A stretch of DNA of 64,000 nt, taken from NCBI RefSeq assembly GCF_000247815.1, contig NC_021671.1, forward strand, positions 23,770,937-23,834,936, written 5' to 3'. This stretch comes from Ficedula albicollis (lineage: Eukaryota > Chordata > Aves > Passeriformes > Muscicapidae). The stretch's first letter is position 1; each line of letters opens with the position of its first letter. A program made the position numbers and the translations under genes. The notes beneath the pieces are model-generated. The model was not told where the DNA came from. It saw only the letters and a list, made by a program, of their open reading frames with translations, and searched no databases. Positions 1 through 14,220 of this stretch are shown one piece after another.

Positions 1-185
1 TCACAGGTATTTTAGAGTTTAAACTAACATATTGATTATCTCCTAAACATAGTTTAGTTCCAAAGATAATTATAACTAAGTAACACTGAACTCAACCTGA
101 CTAATTTTAATTCACATAGGTATTTAGCAATAATAAATATTTAGAATATGGAAAAGAACTTTCTTTGTAGATGTGTATATATGTA

Positions 186-225
<40 letters not shown>

Positions 226-690
226 TATACAAAATGCATTGTATATATGTACTAACAAAACTAGATACATCAAGCTGATTGGGCTGCAAATTATGTGGAT
301 TATGTACCAACTGCAACTTAATAAAAGCAGGAGGAATTTCAGCAGATATTACAGTATTCACAGTTTTTCTAGTCATTGAAAACCACATCACGCAGAGGGT
401 AACTTTCCACTGGAATCAGAAATGTGATCCTGTGATGCTAACCTATGCTAGTTTATTTTGTATGGACTGTTGAAACCCTGATATCCAATATTTTCTTTTT
501 CTGTTCTGTTTTCAGCTTTTGAGGTACAATTATTCAAAATTTTGTAAAAGTCCCTTGTGTGTGTGTTCTAAATTTGAGTGGGGCTATTGAAGTCAGTGTA
601 AGTAGATTGACTGATATTTTGAGTTCATATCTTTGTAAGTAGACTCAAAGCCACTATTGTAAAATAGATATTTTTCAAATATTATCTTCC
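1..690. other. AT-rich non-coding sequence, no gene recognised
   Basis: The stretch is AT-rich with stops in all frames apart from short chance frames. The only structure I see is the TA microsatellite listed separately. It ends in a T run that leads into the G tract. Confidence 0.6.
171..230. repeat. TA/TGTATA microsatellite
   Basis: Alternating TA with interspersed TG and CA steps. The centre is a pure TA run and the ends carry GTATAT and ATATAC, so the whole block is nearly self-complementary and could form a cruciform. The small frames across it, rich in Tyr and Ile, are artefacts of the repeat. Confidence 0.85.
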
Positions 691-1422
<732 letters not shown>

Positions 1423-1695
1423 AATTAGTATCATTGCTGTGTTTACTTCCCTGTGATGGGTTAGTTTTGGCCAATAGTTAAACACTCAGATGAATGCTCA
1501 CTCTTCCTCTTTGGTTGTAGAAGGACAGATAGTAGGATGTGAAAACTAATATATTGAGATAGAGGGATAGCTTACAGATTATTATTGCAGGCAAACCATA
1601 TTTGACTTGAAGAAAAATAATTTAATTCAACACTGACTGAAATAGATTTGGGTCCTGAGAAACAAAGATGAATATTAAAATAACAGCTTTCCAAA
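1423..1695. other. Non-coding sequence between the G tract and LTR debris
   Basis: Ordinary AT-rich sequence with no frame, repeat or motif that I recognise. Confidence 0.5.
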
Positions 1696-2400
1696 TATCC
1701 TCCCACCTCTTTCAGGATCAACTTCTCTTTATTCTGCATGACTCTGCCTCCACCCAGAGGTGCAGCAGGACCTGGGGGACTACAGTCAACCTACAGCAGT
1801 TTTTCTGTTTCTTTCTAGATATTGTGATTTAAACCCAGACCACGGCTAATACACACAGAGCCACTTGCTAAGTTTTCCAGCTGGTGGGATGGGAGAGAGA
1901 ATCAGAAGCATAAAAGTGTGAAAACTAGTGGGTTGAAATAAGGACAGCTTAATAGGAAAAGCAAAAGCTGTGCATGTAAGCCAAGCAAAACAAGAAATTC
2001 ATTTCCCGTTTCCCATCACCAGGCAGGTTTCTAGCCCTCTTCAGTAAAGCCTGGCTCCATTGTGTGTAACAATGATTTTGGAAGAAAACACCATCACTCT
2101 GAATATCCATCTGTACTCTTCCTCCTTCCCCCAGCTTTGCACACTGAACATGATGCAATATGGTGTGGGATATCCCAGGGATCTCTCAACTCTTTTTGCA
2201 TTCTCAGTCTCCATGCAGGTTGGGGTGGGGGGAGTGAAAGGCTGAAAAAACCCTGATCCTGTGAAAAAATGGCCCAGCAATAAAAAAAATATTTCAATAT
2301 TATCAACACTGTTTTCAGGACAAATTCCAAGCCCAGTCCCATACTAGCTACTGTGAATAAAATTAACTCTATCCCAGGCAAAACCAGAATATTATCTCAC
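1696..2400. mobile_element. Degraded avian endogenous-retrovirus LTR (copy 1)
   Basis: This segment is GC-richer than its surroundings and matches, block by block and in the same order, the segment at 13650-14220. Shared blocks include the CTTCCCATCA-like block near 2005, the GAAGA...CACCATCACT block at 2082, an ATATGGTGTGGGATATCCC-like block near 2158 and a GGTGGGG stretch near 2220. The end near 2341-2378 (CATACTAGCTACTGTGAATA, then AATTAACTCTATCCCAG) is a sequence I know from memory as a common bird LTR repeat. I see no gag, pol or env frame next to it. The family assignment rests on recall. Element orientation is not determined. Confidence 0.6.
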
Positions 2401-2815
2401 ACTTTCCCCCTTTTTTGGCATTGGTTTTCCATGGGCCACAGCTCCTTCAAGAGTATCCACCTGCTCTGCTGTGGCATTCTCTGTGGGCTGCAGTGTAGCT
2501 GTCTGCTTTGTCATGGTCCCCCATGAGCTACAGGGGAACAACCTGCTCCACTGCAGTCTTCTCCATGGTCTTCTCCAGTGCCTGAAGCACCTTCTCCTGC
2601 TGCATTTCTGGTGTTTCCTCTGCTGTTTCTCACTCTGTTTGTTTTTTCTGATGACATTGTTTAAATTTATTTTCCCAGAGGTGTCACCAGTTTGGCTGAA
2701 GTGCTCAACTGTACCCTGCAAGCCATCTGGAAGCATCTGTGTCCAGCATGGGGCAGTCCTGGCCTTTGCTCAGAGACCAGGCTGTGGAGAGACACTATCA
2801 ACACCTGGTTTTTAA
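2401..2815. mobile_element. Further ERV-type repeat segment adjoining copy 1
   Basis: It contains repeated phrases such as CATGGGCCACAGCTCC, CCACCTGCTC, GGGCTGCAG and CCATGGTC, then a TCTCACTCTGTT stretch and a GAGGTGTCACCAGTTTGGC stretch. I recognise this order from bird ERV-derived repeats that often lie beside the LTR at 1696-2400. The ~114-residue frames on both strands here are by-products of the repeat, with no gag, protease or reverse-transcriptase motif. It is degraded and without coding capacity. Confidence 0.5.
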
Positions 2816-3642
2816 CTAATTTAAGTTAAATTACTTAATTAAGTTAAATTCAATACACTTCCCTAAGTTAACATAGTCTGATAAATACTAGTGAATTTAT
2901 AGAAGTTTTTAGGTTTCCAGTTCATATAAGATACAAATTTCTTGAACATTGTCAAGGAAGATGCAAAGCAGTTGGATGAAAGTAAATAAAAAATACTGCC
3001 AGTACCTCTAACCACGTAAATATAAATTACCGCCTTTCTAAGATGCAGTTTGAATTTATCCTCTTCCATAGGAATCTTCCAGCTTAGGAGCAGGACACAG
3101 AAGCTTATTATTGTGAGGTGTTTTGTCCAGTGTCCTTGTTACTGCTCCTATGAACTGGCTGATGGTTTTTGGACTTTACATAAAGCCATAGGATATACAA
3201 TAAAAATAAATCTGAAAAAGTCTTTGATCTGGACAAACTGCTGAAGTGTTCCAGAATCCATTACAAACCAGACCCTACGACAGAACTAGTGAATTGAAAC
3301 TAGAATTTAAAAGAATACTTGTTGAATACTTTGAAATTCTTAGAGCACAACAAAGGTGGAAGAAGCACAGCTGATTCCCCTAATCATAAATGGAAATAAG
3401 AGAGGGTGGGATACATAAATTAGAAACTCAGATCTGTGAATCAGGCTTATTATCTACTTGCAAATCGATGCATCCCTATAAAGGACACTTGGGAAAGCAA
3501 CAATTCTGGTGTAACGAGACTGGAATATTCATGAGGCTCCAGGGATTTTCACGCTGCAGAAGAGGTCTGATTCTGATAGATACAATATTGCTATGTGAGG
3601 GCTTCAGATAATATTTTAAGCCCTTGTGCTTCTTGGGTATCT
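2816..3642. other. AT-rich unique sequence
   Basis: No coding signal is visible. Near 2820-2850 the 12-mer TTAAGTTAAATT occurs twice a few bases apart. The rest, up to the TCTA microsatellite, holds nothing I can name. Confidence 0.5.
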
Positions 3643-3643
3643 G

Positions 3644-3708
<65 letters not shown>
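3643..3708 (+). repeat. (TCTA)n tetranucleotide microsatellite
   Basis: About 16 uninterrupted TCTA units, preceded by one variant TCTG step. The length and purity suggest a polymorphic short tandem repeat. Confidence 0.95.
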
Positions 3709-6700
3709 TTCTGACATTGGTATACTCCAGTTGAGACCACATTGTTGTCTTGCATTCCATTTTCTGTGTGAAGGCAAGAGTAATCCAATTTGTAGCAGTC
3801 TTATGTCAAACAGAATTCAGCGTTCAGAAGCCAGGAGCAAATCTGACTCATTAGTAATCACTGAAGATGAAAATTTGAAGTCCAGATTGGGAGAAAATAG
3901 ACATCTCTGTGTTTAGCTGAAGTGTGAAGTTCCTCTTTCACTATTCATTGGTATCCCTACAATTAATTTAGTTGTCATATATAACTACACTGACTACCAT
4001 GAAACCCTCCAAACTCGAAACATTTTAATTCTTACTTAATTTGTTTTATCTTATGTTTAACTTTGTACAGTGCAGTGTAACATATAAGGCAAGATATATT
4101 TCTTTAGCCAAATGTAGTGAGAGGAATAACAAATAGGTGTTCTGTATAAAAATAATTAGCCTTAAAAAAAAATCTGAATAAACCGCCATTTTTTCAGTAA
4201 AATGTCTCAACAGTTTTTCTGATATTCAGTGTCTGTTCTGGAAGCACAGGTGTAGGAGCAACTGTTGACCTTGTCCTGTGCACACCAAGAAGCTCAATCT
4301 GCAACATAATTCCTAAACTTGCATTTCATTTGAAAATTCAGCAGCATCTGAACTGGTCAAGTTTTGATAAATCCCTATATTTCATCTTAGATAGTGTGCA
4401 CACCACAGGTGAGAATTGAAAAAACATTCGCCTAGTTAGCCTGGAGACATCTGGAAAGTAAACACTTGAAAAGTAATAAATAATTAAGTCTGCAATTCTC
4501 TTCCAATTTCTGTTTTGTGGTTCATGGAAGAGTCCTTAATACTGTTTTGCTATAATTTTCTCTGACTTACACACCAAAATATTATCTCCTGGGTCCATAT
4601 GTTCTCCCATTTCAAACTCCATTCCCCAGTCCATGGCCAGTTAAAAACCTCCATCTTGAAAACCAACTGTGTTGCCAACTCCTTTGTGTTTATATGCAAA
4701 TTGGTGTTGAATAAAATGATATTCATTTTTTATGTTATTCTAAACTATCAGGGGCCTCGTTAAATGTGAGTTCAGGAGCTGGAAAAACAAGAAAGAAGCC
4801 AGCAATTAAAGGCTGGTGAGCTTTTATTGCTATTTCACTACTGGTTCCGGCTTCTCCTGTTTCCTTGGAAACAGTTACTGGGCAAGCGAGAACAAGGTAA
4901 GGGTTTTAAAATATTGACTTAAAATCTGCTGCCCATTCTGTTTCTGTTGGATCCTGCTCTACCGAACAAGAGTAGAAATACTTAGCAAACCACCACTGTA
5001 TGGTAACATGCCTATCACTACTGCAGCGTGGGTACCAGAGAGATCTTTGGGGCATCCTTTAGCCTTGTTTGCTTATATCTTTCTAAACCACAACTGTGTT
5101 ATTAAAAATAGAGAAAGAAAAGCACTTGGGAAAATAGCTAAAGCCAACATTGGAGTGAGTGCAAGACCTCACTATCAGATTCAGCTGCTGTATGAGCAGC
5201 ACAATTGCCACTGTAGAAGAATTGCCCACAGGCACTTGGAGGCGCTAGTGTCTGGCACGCTGAACTGAACAACGTTTCAATTGTACCTTTGGCAGAAACA
5301 GCAGAACAAAGCCAGAAACCCCTAAAACTTATCTTTCTGTAACACAAGACAACAGATCCTTAAAATATGCTCTTCAAAAGATTAGATACACTTCTTTCAC
5401 CTGAGATCAATGTGATTGGAGAATGATAAATGCCTTAGTATTTCAGTTCTGTTCTTGAAATATATATGATTATCTGAAACTTATCTGAACCTAGATTCAA
5501 CTCCAGCTCTAACTAGAGAACCTGCAGTAAACAAAATTTTTCAGCATATTTGATTTTGAGGCTCATCAGAAATACTGAAACAAGATTTTTGACAACAATT
5601 TAAGTCCTAGCCAGAACTGAAACCACATTCTACTAAAAAGGAGTACATTTGGTTTAAATACATTAACATATTAAATATATTTATATGCTAAAACATAAAC
5701 AAGTTGAATGCTAACACTTGGGGAAGCTGATTTTATTTTTGGAAGTGTAGATTTGTATGTGCCTGTCAACTTATGTAATTTGACAGATATCCATCTTATT
5801 GACCTTTCATTTAAGATTATTTTTCAGAAGGACATAAAGGAGAATCGCTTGCTGCTTTACAGCAAGTAAGGTTGGAATCTCGAGGGCAATGCTTGACAGT
5901 GGAGGACAGCCTTTCTAATTTAAGCTGTTAGTGGAGAGTGTAAACTCTGAAAAATACTGATTTTTACACACAGCTTAAGTTGCTGCTACACAAGTGTACA
6001 GCATGTTTACCTTCCAGAGAGAATTGCTCAGGCTAGCAACAACAGGAAACAGGGGGATCTACTTCTGGGACTTCTGTGCTTCAGTTGTTTCTAGGTGACT
6101 TTTATCACAGTGTATCCATTTGGATTTTTTTTTACATACAATTGTCCATACAGGTATTTTACAGGTTTAGGTTTGGATTTTGATTTTATCTTGCTTTACA
6201 ATAATTCCACATTCTGAAAACCACCAGTTGCATAGTAAATTAGCCTAGTCTATTGATTTCAATGTTCCTTAGGGACTGAGTGGACTTTCGTGTTTTAGAG
6301 GGGCTTCTGGTTGAAAGAGGCTTTATTTTGTTTTTCTTATATTCAATATAGTAAAGAGCAGTACTTTATTTCTTTAATCTTTATAATTTTCCCTCTCCCT
6401 CTGCTTTTCTGAATATCTGTCTTAAAAATAAATAAATGAGTCTGAGTTTTTTGGTCTCAAAATGGTCCTTTGATCATGAGTATTATTCCTTTAGTTATCC
6501 ATGTCACCAATATCATCAGTTTCTGTTTTCATCAGAATACAGAGTGGAAAAAATAAAAGAACCCATGACTCCATGAAATTGACATAAAATCTTAGAAATC
6601 CTTCTGACAACAGGATTTTTAATAAAAAAAAAAATGAAAAAAAAAATTTTGGGAGCAATACCCCAAGTTGCTTAGAACTGCCTGACAAAGCTTAGGTATA

Positions 6701-9700
6701 TTTTCTGTTTTCTGTTGCAGAAATAATTCTGCATTCTTAATGACAATTTATCTATATATTTCAGATCTTAATTTCCACAAGAAGGAACATGAAAATAATG
6801 TGCTGGATTGACCACAGTGCTCTGGAGGTTAACTTGTCCATGAAGTCCTCTTGAATCTGTGGTCTTGTTTCCACTGTTAACTTGCTCTTTCCTCTTCTGA
6901 AAGAATTCCTCTTTACTCTTTAGGCCAAAAAGTTAAATCACCTGGGCTTACCTTTCCTGATCTTGTTTGACTCTCAGTAGTTAAATACATTGCGTCACAG
7001 TATTTTGATTCACAGACCCATATTGTAAGGACTACTAAAATAGATCTTGGTTCCGAAAAGAGGGATTTGGTTTTGAACTCCTTTTCTCCTTAGAAAGTAG
7101 ATCACTGAGCTAGAATTCATATTATTCCAATGATAAAAAGCATGTTTAAAAATTCATACCAAACTCTGATAGCAACTAAGAATATAAATGCTTTAAATGG
7201 GAAAAAAACAGCATTCAGAAGTAATGGAGAGAGCTATGATATCCAAATGGAAGGGTGATGATATAGTTCTTCTGAAATGAATGAATTTATAGCATGAAAC
7301 AAAATTCTTCCATTTCTATTATTCTTGTGGATGTAAAAGCATTAATCAAGTGTTTTATAGCTTTGGGCACAACCACTGTGTTAATGCTCTGCCTAAGACC
7401 TGAAAGCTTTATTGATATCACAAAAGCTGCAGATCTGGGCATGTTTATCTGATCTAAAATTAACTTCAGAAGTAAAGGATAATTGACTAAATAGCACTGA
7501 GGCTTAATAGTTAAAGTACACTTGTCATATTCAATGCAAATTTTGAAAACAACAAATAGATACTTGTCAAAACTTGTCATTTGTATGCTATTGCATGATG
7601 ATAAAATGCGTGGTGCTTTAGGTGCCTCTTGTCAACAGGATATAATTAACTGTGGCTACATTTAGGTAGTGTTTTTGCTGAGAAGATCAACAGCTCTGAT
7701 TCTCTCTGCAGGGAGTGTGTTTGTTTAGAAAGGTTCTTAGCTTTTCTGGAACTCTGTCATCTGGCTCTCTCCAGGGGTTTCAAAGCAATCATCCCCCTAT
7801 TCCAAGACCTAGTAACAAACACTAAACGTAACAAACCAAAAATTAACAACTGCACAAACTCACTGAAACATATTTGGGGTTTTCTACTTGTAAAAGCATC
7901 TTCTGTTTAATGCAGTTTAATCCCAGACTTTGTTTACTGGTTACTGCTCTCTAGTTCATGCTGAAGCAAAATTTATAATCTCTTTGCAAGAAAGTTTTAT
8001 GTTTATGTGAAATCCAGCTAGTGAGAAAAAGCTGTGGTTTTTTTCTTTATTCTGTCATTATTAATATTTGCATAGGGAATAATAAAATTCTCACGTGCCT
8101 CAATACAATATGTTTCATGATTATTAAGAAATCTGACAGCTAAAGGCATACCTAGGTTTGAGGCTTTGCAGGTTTGTAATGGGAAACCAAATCCTAGTGA
8201 GTATAATGCTGCTTTAGACCTCAATATACATTAAGATCTGTTTTTCTTGTGAAACTCAAGGTGACACATTTTATCACATTTAACACATCCACTGTTTTCA
8301 ACAGCCCACTGTTTTCAACAGCCCAAAAGTCAGCCTCTAAGTGAAATTAGTGGGTGCTCTAGCTCCACAGTTTAACTCATATAAAATACCCTTTATTTTT
8401 CAGGTTTCCCATCAGTGAATGAGAATTTCCCTTGGGAGAAGTGTAAAGGAGTTCATTATTTTAAAATTATTTTAACTTTGAATACACAAGGTTCGGTTCC
8501 CCATGCTTCCATGACAGTTGTGAGCAGCACAGGATTCTGTCAAGAATAATTTAGGGCATTTATTGAATGTAAAGTAGTTTGAACAGACCCTCCAAATCTT
8601 GTATCTCTGCATTATCTCTGAAGCAGAATTTTTAAAGCTCTGTGAAGCCATGATGATAAACTTCCATTAATCATTTTGCTTTATCAGCTTAAGAAAAAAA
8701 CCCCAAAGGGAACATGTCGTATTTTAGGTGTTGAACACTATTTTCAGATTCTTAATTAATGAACAAAACAATTGTACCGTCCAAGTAGATACCATGTGCT
8801 CCACTGATGTTTTTGTAAAAGGCTTGTAAACATATTTTACAAAGCTATTCTGCACTTTTATTTCTTTAAATCACTGCTTTGCAAAAATCAGTATTTTTCC
8901 TTTGTTATCATGAAGTAGCACTAGAATACAAAGCACTTTTTTTCTATACTCAAAAAATAATTACCTTGGCTATTTCCATAAGAGACTGTAAATGTCACAA
9001 TCCTTCCTCCTCAGAATCTTCTCATCAAAAATCTTCAAGAGAACAGACTTTCATTTAACCAGAAGAGCCAAAGACACATTCAGTAGGCTTTTGGAGAACT
9101 ATTTTTGATTTTTTTATTCTTGTAAGATTATAATAGCTTCCCAGGAGAAATGTTGTTTATTAACAGAGAATGCAGTCAATTGCAATTTTCCAGTAACCAT
9201 CCCAGCAACTTGCTCTCAAGAGAATATACCTTTTTCCCAAAGCTACAGAGAATAGCATATGTCACCAATTCTGTAATTTCTATGTGCTCTATGAATGCTA
9301 AGGAGCTACCAATGAGTTTAAATAGTTTTCAGCATTTTACTATTGTTACTTATTTTTTATAAAGCATTTACATTTTTATCTTGCAACTATCTTAATTCAT
9401 ATAACAATACAATTTTTTATCAATATTAAATCCATATTAAGAAACAGGGAAAAATGGATTTAATGCTTTTGGAGTTATGATGAGAATGATTGAAATAGTT
9501 TCTTTGCTTTTATATTGATTTGCTTTCCTAATTCTGCATCATAATGATTAAAAATGGCAGAATTAAATTATGCAATTTTCCCATCAGCATCTCATTTGTT
9601 GGTGTTTAATAACTCAAAGCTCTTACTTCTTCCAGCACAACATACTAACCTGCCTATTTTGTCTCTAAAATGTGAAGCAAGAAGCAAAAGGAAATAGAAG

Positions 9701-12700
9701 GACATTGATATTTAAGAGGAGAAGGTCAAACTACATGACCTCAACAAGTCAATGTTGCTCACAATTTATTTCTGTAAGGCCATGAATTTTTATGTTAAAA
9801 ATATTACTTTGATCATCATACTTAAAACACCAGCCACCTGTGTGTGATCTTGGGGTGCTATTTTAACCCTTTGAAAGATTGCTCTTGTGGACAGACTTGA
9901 TTTTTCCGTTTAAGTCGCTTAATATGAAAATATGAACTCTGCTGGTTTTTGTTTTGTTAGAACAAAAGTATGACTCACCAAAGCAATGCATCATTAAAGG
10001 AGAGATTTATAGGCAGAGTGATGTTGCTTGAAGGAATTGTGTACTTACTAAGTGTAGCTCTAAAGCATTTATCTTGTTCTGTAACTATTTTTTCATGTCC
10101 TGTACATACAGATACATAGTCCACTTCATATATCAGTGTGTATATTAACAACACCTCTGCTTCTTTTTCTGTAGATACCAGGATAGAAAATTTATTAAAA
10201 ATAGGTTTAGTTGCAGAGCTAATGAGTTAAGGATTAAAAAATGTGAAAGGAAGAAATTTTGGCATTTTCTTTTTTGTGGCTGAGAGAATACTTTTCAGTG
10301 ACTTCTGCAGACAAAAAAAAAGTTTCAGCAAACTAGAAATCTTTCATTCAATATTAGTTTTCTCTCTGTAAGTTTTCTGCATGGATTATTTAATATAAAG
10401 CATAACAGCACAAAATTAAACAAAACAAAATAAACTCTAGTGGTGATATGTAGTTTCAGAATTTGTCATCTTTCCTTGAATGTATTAAAAACAATTATTA
10501 TTATTATAATAAAGCATCTAATATTCTTAAGCATTTTCTAGATATCCATACAGTATTCCAATTTCTCTTTTTAATTTATTAACTACACTATCACTGATAC
10601 TTTAGAAGTCAACAGAAAAAATACACTTGAAATTTAGTTGCACTGTAGTTACAAATAGTTTTGGAGTGGTTCTCATAATGTTTGGTAGACTATTGCTTAG
10701 AAGAACAGGTTTTTCTCTCAATTATATTGGACTCTTCAGAAATCAGTGTCAACATTAAACAGTAACAATATAAAAAATTTAATAGAACTTTTCAAGAGAA
10801 GAACTGAACAGGTGCAAACATGACAGAATTTTGTCATAATTTAATTTTTGTTAACATGTTTGCAGATAAAATATAATTGTTTTGTTTCTTGGCTTGTGAA
10901 GTTCTCAGTCTCCACTCTCATGCTGAAGTAAGTTTAAAGCTGTCATGAGAGCTTAGAGAAGAATAAATGAAAATAATGTTCTGTTCTTGAGCTTGATAGG
11001 CAGTAACAGATACAGTGAGCTGAGTACTATACTGCATGATCCCTGTTTTCAAAATTCTCCTCAGTAATGCTTTGAGACATTTTTCAAAGAGAACTAGTCC
11101 TGCCTGAACCATGCTCATTTCCTGTCCAGCACCTGCAGATCACAAATGAACACAAAGGACAGCATTCCACCCAGAGCAGTTTTTCACCTTGAAATGGACT
11201 TTCCCTTGTGTCATGTTACTGAAAGATCACAATTTCCTGTTTTCTGGGAAATGAGCAAAAGTCAGTGATCACAGAAACAAGTCAGTTATGCTCATGAACA
11301 AAGCCAATTGAGATAATTTAGTCTATGTGGGAATATTTTTGATTTATTTAACTTCATTATTTTATTTTCTTATTTCTTTTTTTATTTTGTTTATTCAGAA
11401 AACGGGTTGGAAGAGGAAAAAACAGTTGTGCATCACTTAAAATGGCTACTTCTTGTTCTAGGCATACCAGAGAAAAACTAGTGCTGTATGTGTAGCCCTG
11501 AGTTGCAGATTAGCACTTTCATGGTTTTTATGGTTGGTTTACTAATGCAATCACTCTTGAATTCATTTCAGTTGGAATCAGTCAGGGCAACTACTGTCTA
11601 AATTATTTAAGCTATCCCATTTCTTTTTGACTGAAATAGATCAGAGGACCATTGCATACACACCTCATATAATATTTGAGGATATGTGTAGCAATTTTTC
11701 ATTTAGAAAAGACTAGAGGAGAACTTGGTATACCCAAGTTCTGTGATAAAAGCTAACAAAATAGTTTGTTCTTCATCCCCATAGTGATTTAGTCTTTTGT
11801 AGGATGGAGGATAACAGGAAAAGAAAAATCGAGGAAGAACTCTACAATTATGAGATCAAAACTTGCATGGATATGTAAAATTGAATGAACATTTAATGCA
11901 CATTTAACTTCCCAACAATGCATGTGTCACAGTTTGGCAAATATTAATGTGTTTCTGCTTACTTTAAACTAACCATTTTCAGGTTTGATATGAGTTACCC
12001 CTGTGTCACACGAAAATTGAGTGCTCAACTACAAGAGAAGATACACACTATAAGTAAAAAAGGCAGGCCCCAGGTATTAGCAAGCCTGCTCTAACTAAAA
12101 TGAAAGCAAAACAACAATGAAAGACCCCAACCCAAGCCACTAACAAGCAAAAAACCCCCACTAAACAGTACTGAAGGGTGATTTTATAGTTATGGTTAGA
12201 GTATACACCAGCATATACATTGTGCAGAATGTGATCTTTCTACAGAAAAGAGCAGACTTAATCATAATATTGCTCCTGAATTCCTTCCAGACAAAACCAC
12301 CCAGACTAGCTAAATTATTTAAGTTATATAATTTCATTTTTGTCCATTAGCTCATTCATATTACAGCATTCTTTAAAAATAATAGAAAAAAAGTGCTGGG
12401 TGTCATTTGTCAGGTATAGTAATGCTTGCTTCTGACACAAATCTTTTTCCATTATGTTCTTCATATCACAGATGTGGATGATAACAAAATGGGTCTGTTT
12501 CATACATCTATGTATCCTAGAAAAGGAAATGCTTCACACTCTAAGCTTTAGTCAATTGAAAAAAGTAAATTTAATGGAAAAATCCATTGCATGTACAGGA
12601 TAATCTGCTACTCTGGCTATCATTAGATTCTTCCTAGAAAGAGTTCTCTATTATTGTGGGTGGTCTGTGGTTTTCTGTGTGCTTTGCTTGTCTGATATTT

Positions 12701-13649
12701 GTTTATTTTTAAATAGTCAAATAGTAACATTTAAATAGGCATGCTTTTAGGGTTAAATCTCAGATATAATCCCATATATTCATGCTAATTTTTTTATTCT
12801 CTTGACTTTATGGAACAATTTTCTGATAGATTGAAACACCACTTAACACAAAAGTCTCTCTCTTCTTTCCTTATCATTGCTGTTAGATCCTTTACTACAT
12901 TAGGTCAATTATTCCCTCTTTTTTTCCCCTTTGAAATAAAATATAGCATTGTTTAAAATATAATAATATAAAAATATAAAATATAATGTAGTAAAGTTAT
13001 CAGAGGTATACTTATTTCTTTCTACAGTGCAATTAGGCAACAAATAATATTTAAGATACTAATGTAGAAGAAAACAATTAAAATTAAAACAAAATTTCAC
13101 TAGGAAATGGAAGCATCTGCATTTCTACATATTAGTTTTCAAAAAAACTTTTAGTTCTTATATTCTTCAGGTATTTTTCCCTGTGTACATTAAATAGGCT
13201 TTCCTATCTTCCTGATCATTATAAATGGGATCATGATCTATCCCCTGAGCATTATTGTGTTTTTCACACTGTCGATGAAATATTTAATTGTATGACCTTA
13301 GTGTATGTTTTGTTGATGTTCCAGTTCAGCTTTTTTTAGCTTACACAATGATATTTCTCTTTTCCTATACTTTTGAATTGCACTTTATAATAAAAGGAGA
13401 CTTAACACATCATTTATTCATCCTCTTCAACAATTTCTCAGAAGTACAGAATTTGGTTTGGCTATGTATTGACTTCCCATGTATTTATCTGTTTGTATAC
13501 AGATTTTTATCTTTATTTCTTCAATAGAAAAAGTTTTAAAAATATATCTTAGTCATTAGTATTATTAGTTGAAATTTTTGAGCATTTTAAAAAAAATTTT
13601 TTAAACCCTGTCTTAGCCCTTTAAGATGAAATTTTTCTGGTAATGTCTT
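3709..13649. other. Ten kb of AT-rich non-coding sequence
   Basis: I read this stretch on both strands without finding a convincing exon, RNA gene or known mobile element. Frames are short (under about 100 codons), composed like the surrounding sequence, and match no family I know. A 17-bp perfect tandem repeat sits at 8289-8322 (unit CCACTGTTTTCAACAGC). Long A, T and AATA-rich runs are common. It could be intron or intergenic DNA. Confidence 0.5.
8289..8322. repeat. 17-bp perfect tandem duplication
   Basis: The unit CCACTGTTTTCAACAGC occurs twice head to tail (8289-8305 and 8306-8322) with no mismatch. Confidence 0.9.
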
Positions 13650-14220
13650 ACAAAGGGTAGCTGGCCATGGCCACACATCAACACAGACCCTCAACCAGCT
13701 TACTTCCCTCTTCCATGGGGTAGAAAGATAATAGAAAGCATCTGAGAAGTCTTATGGATTGAGATAAAGTAGTTAAATAAGTGAGGCTAAAACTGTGCAC
13801 AGAAGCAAAGCACAGTGCAATTAATTCACTGCTTCCCATCAGCAGACAGGTGATTAGCCAACTCCAGAGAGCAGGACCTCAGCACAGGAAATGGTTATTT
13901 GTGAAGACAAATACCACAACTGCAAACATCTCCTTTTTCTCCTCTTTCCTTTTTATTGCTAAGGAAGGCACCATATGGTATGGAATATCCTGTTCTTTGG
14001 TTAGGGTCAGCTGTCCTGGCTGAGTGTCCTCCCAGTTTCTAGTGCACCCCCAGCCCCATTACCTGCTGGGCAGGAGAAGGGTGGAGGCAAAGCCATGATG
14101 CTGTAAAAGCAGGATTCAGTAACAGCCAAAGTACTGGTACCACATTTTAGCCACACATTCAAAACACAGGACCATGAATATTGGTGTGAAGACAATCAGC
14201 TCCATCCCAGTAAGATTTGT
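13650..14220. mobile_element. Degraded avian endogenous-retrovirus LTR (copy 2)
   Basis: Collinear with the segment at 1696-2400 and in the same orientation. Shared landmarks are CTTCCCATCAGCAGACAGG near 13831, a GAAGACAAATACCACAACTG block near 13903, CATATGGTATGGAATATCC near 13971, GTCAGCTGTCCTGGCTG near 14008 and a terminal CTCCATCCCAG near 14200. This is the bird LTR-type repeat described for copy 1, here in a different state of decay. The two copies cannot easily be the two LTRs of one provirus, because the ~11 kb between them shows no retroviral gene remnant. Two separate insertions are more likely. Confidence 0.6.

Noticed and set aside
173..391. Short frames over the TA microsatellite
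   Set aside because: They are alternating Tyr/Ile/Val translations of TA repeats.
2392..2815. 114-codon frames on both strands as possible genes
   Set aside because: They lie in ERV-type repeat sequence, overlap each other on opposite strands and contain no protein motif.
4747..4900. Possible exon ending at a GAACAAG/GTAAGG donor-like site
   Set aside because: No open frame leads into it and no acceptor or homologous peptide was recognised. A donor-like hexamer alone is not evidence.
1696..14220. The two LTR copies as ends of a single provirus
   Set aside because: The ~11 kb between them has no retroviral gene remnant, and the copies are differently decayed.
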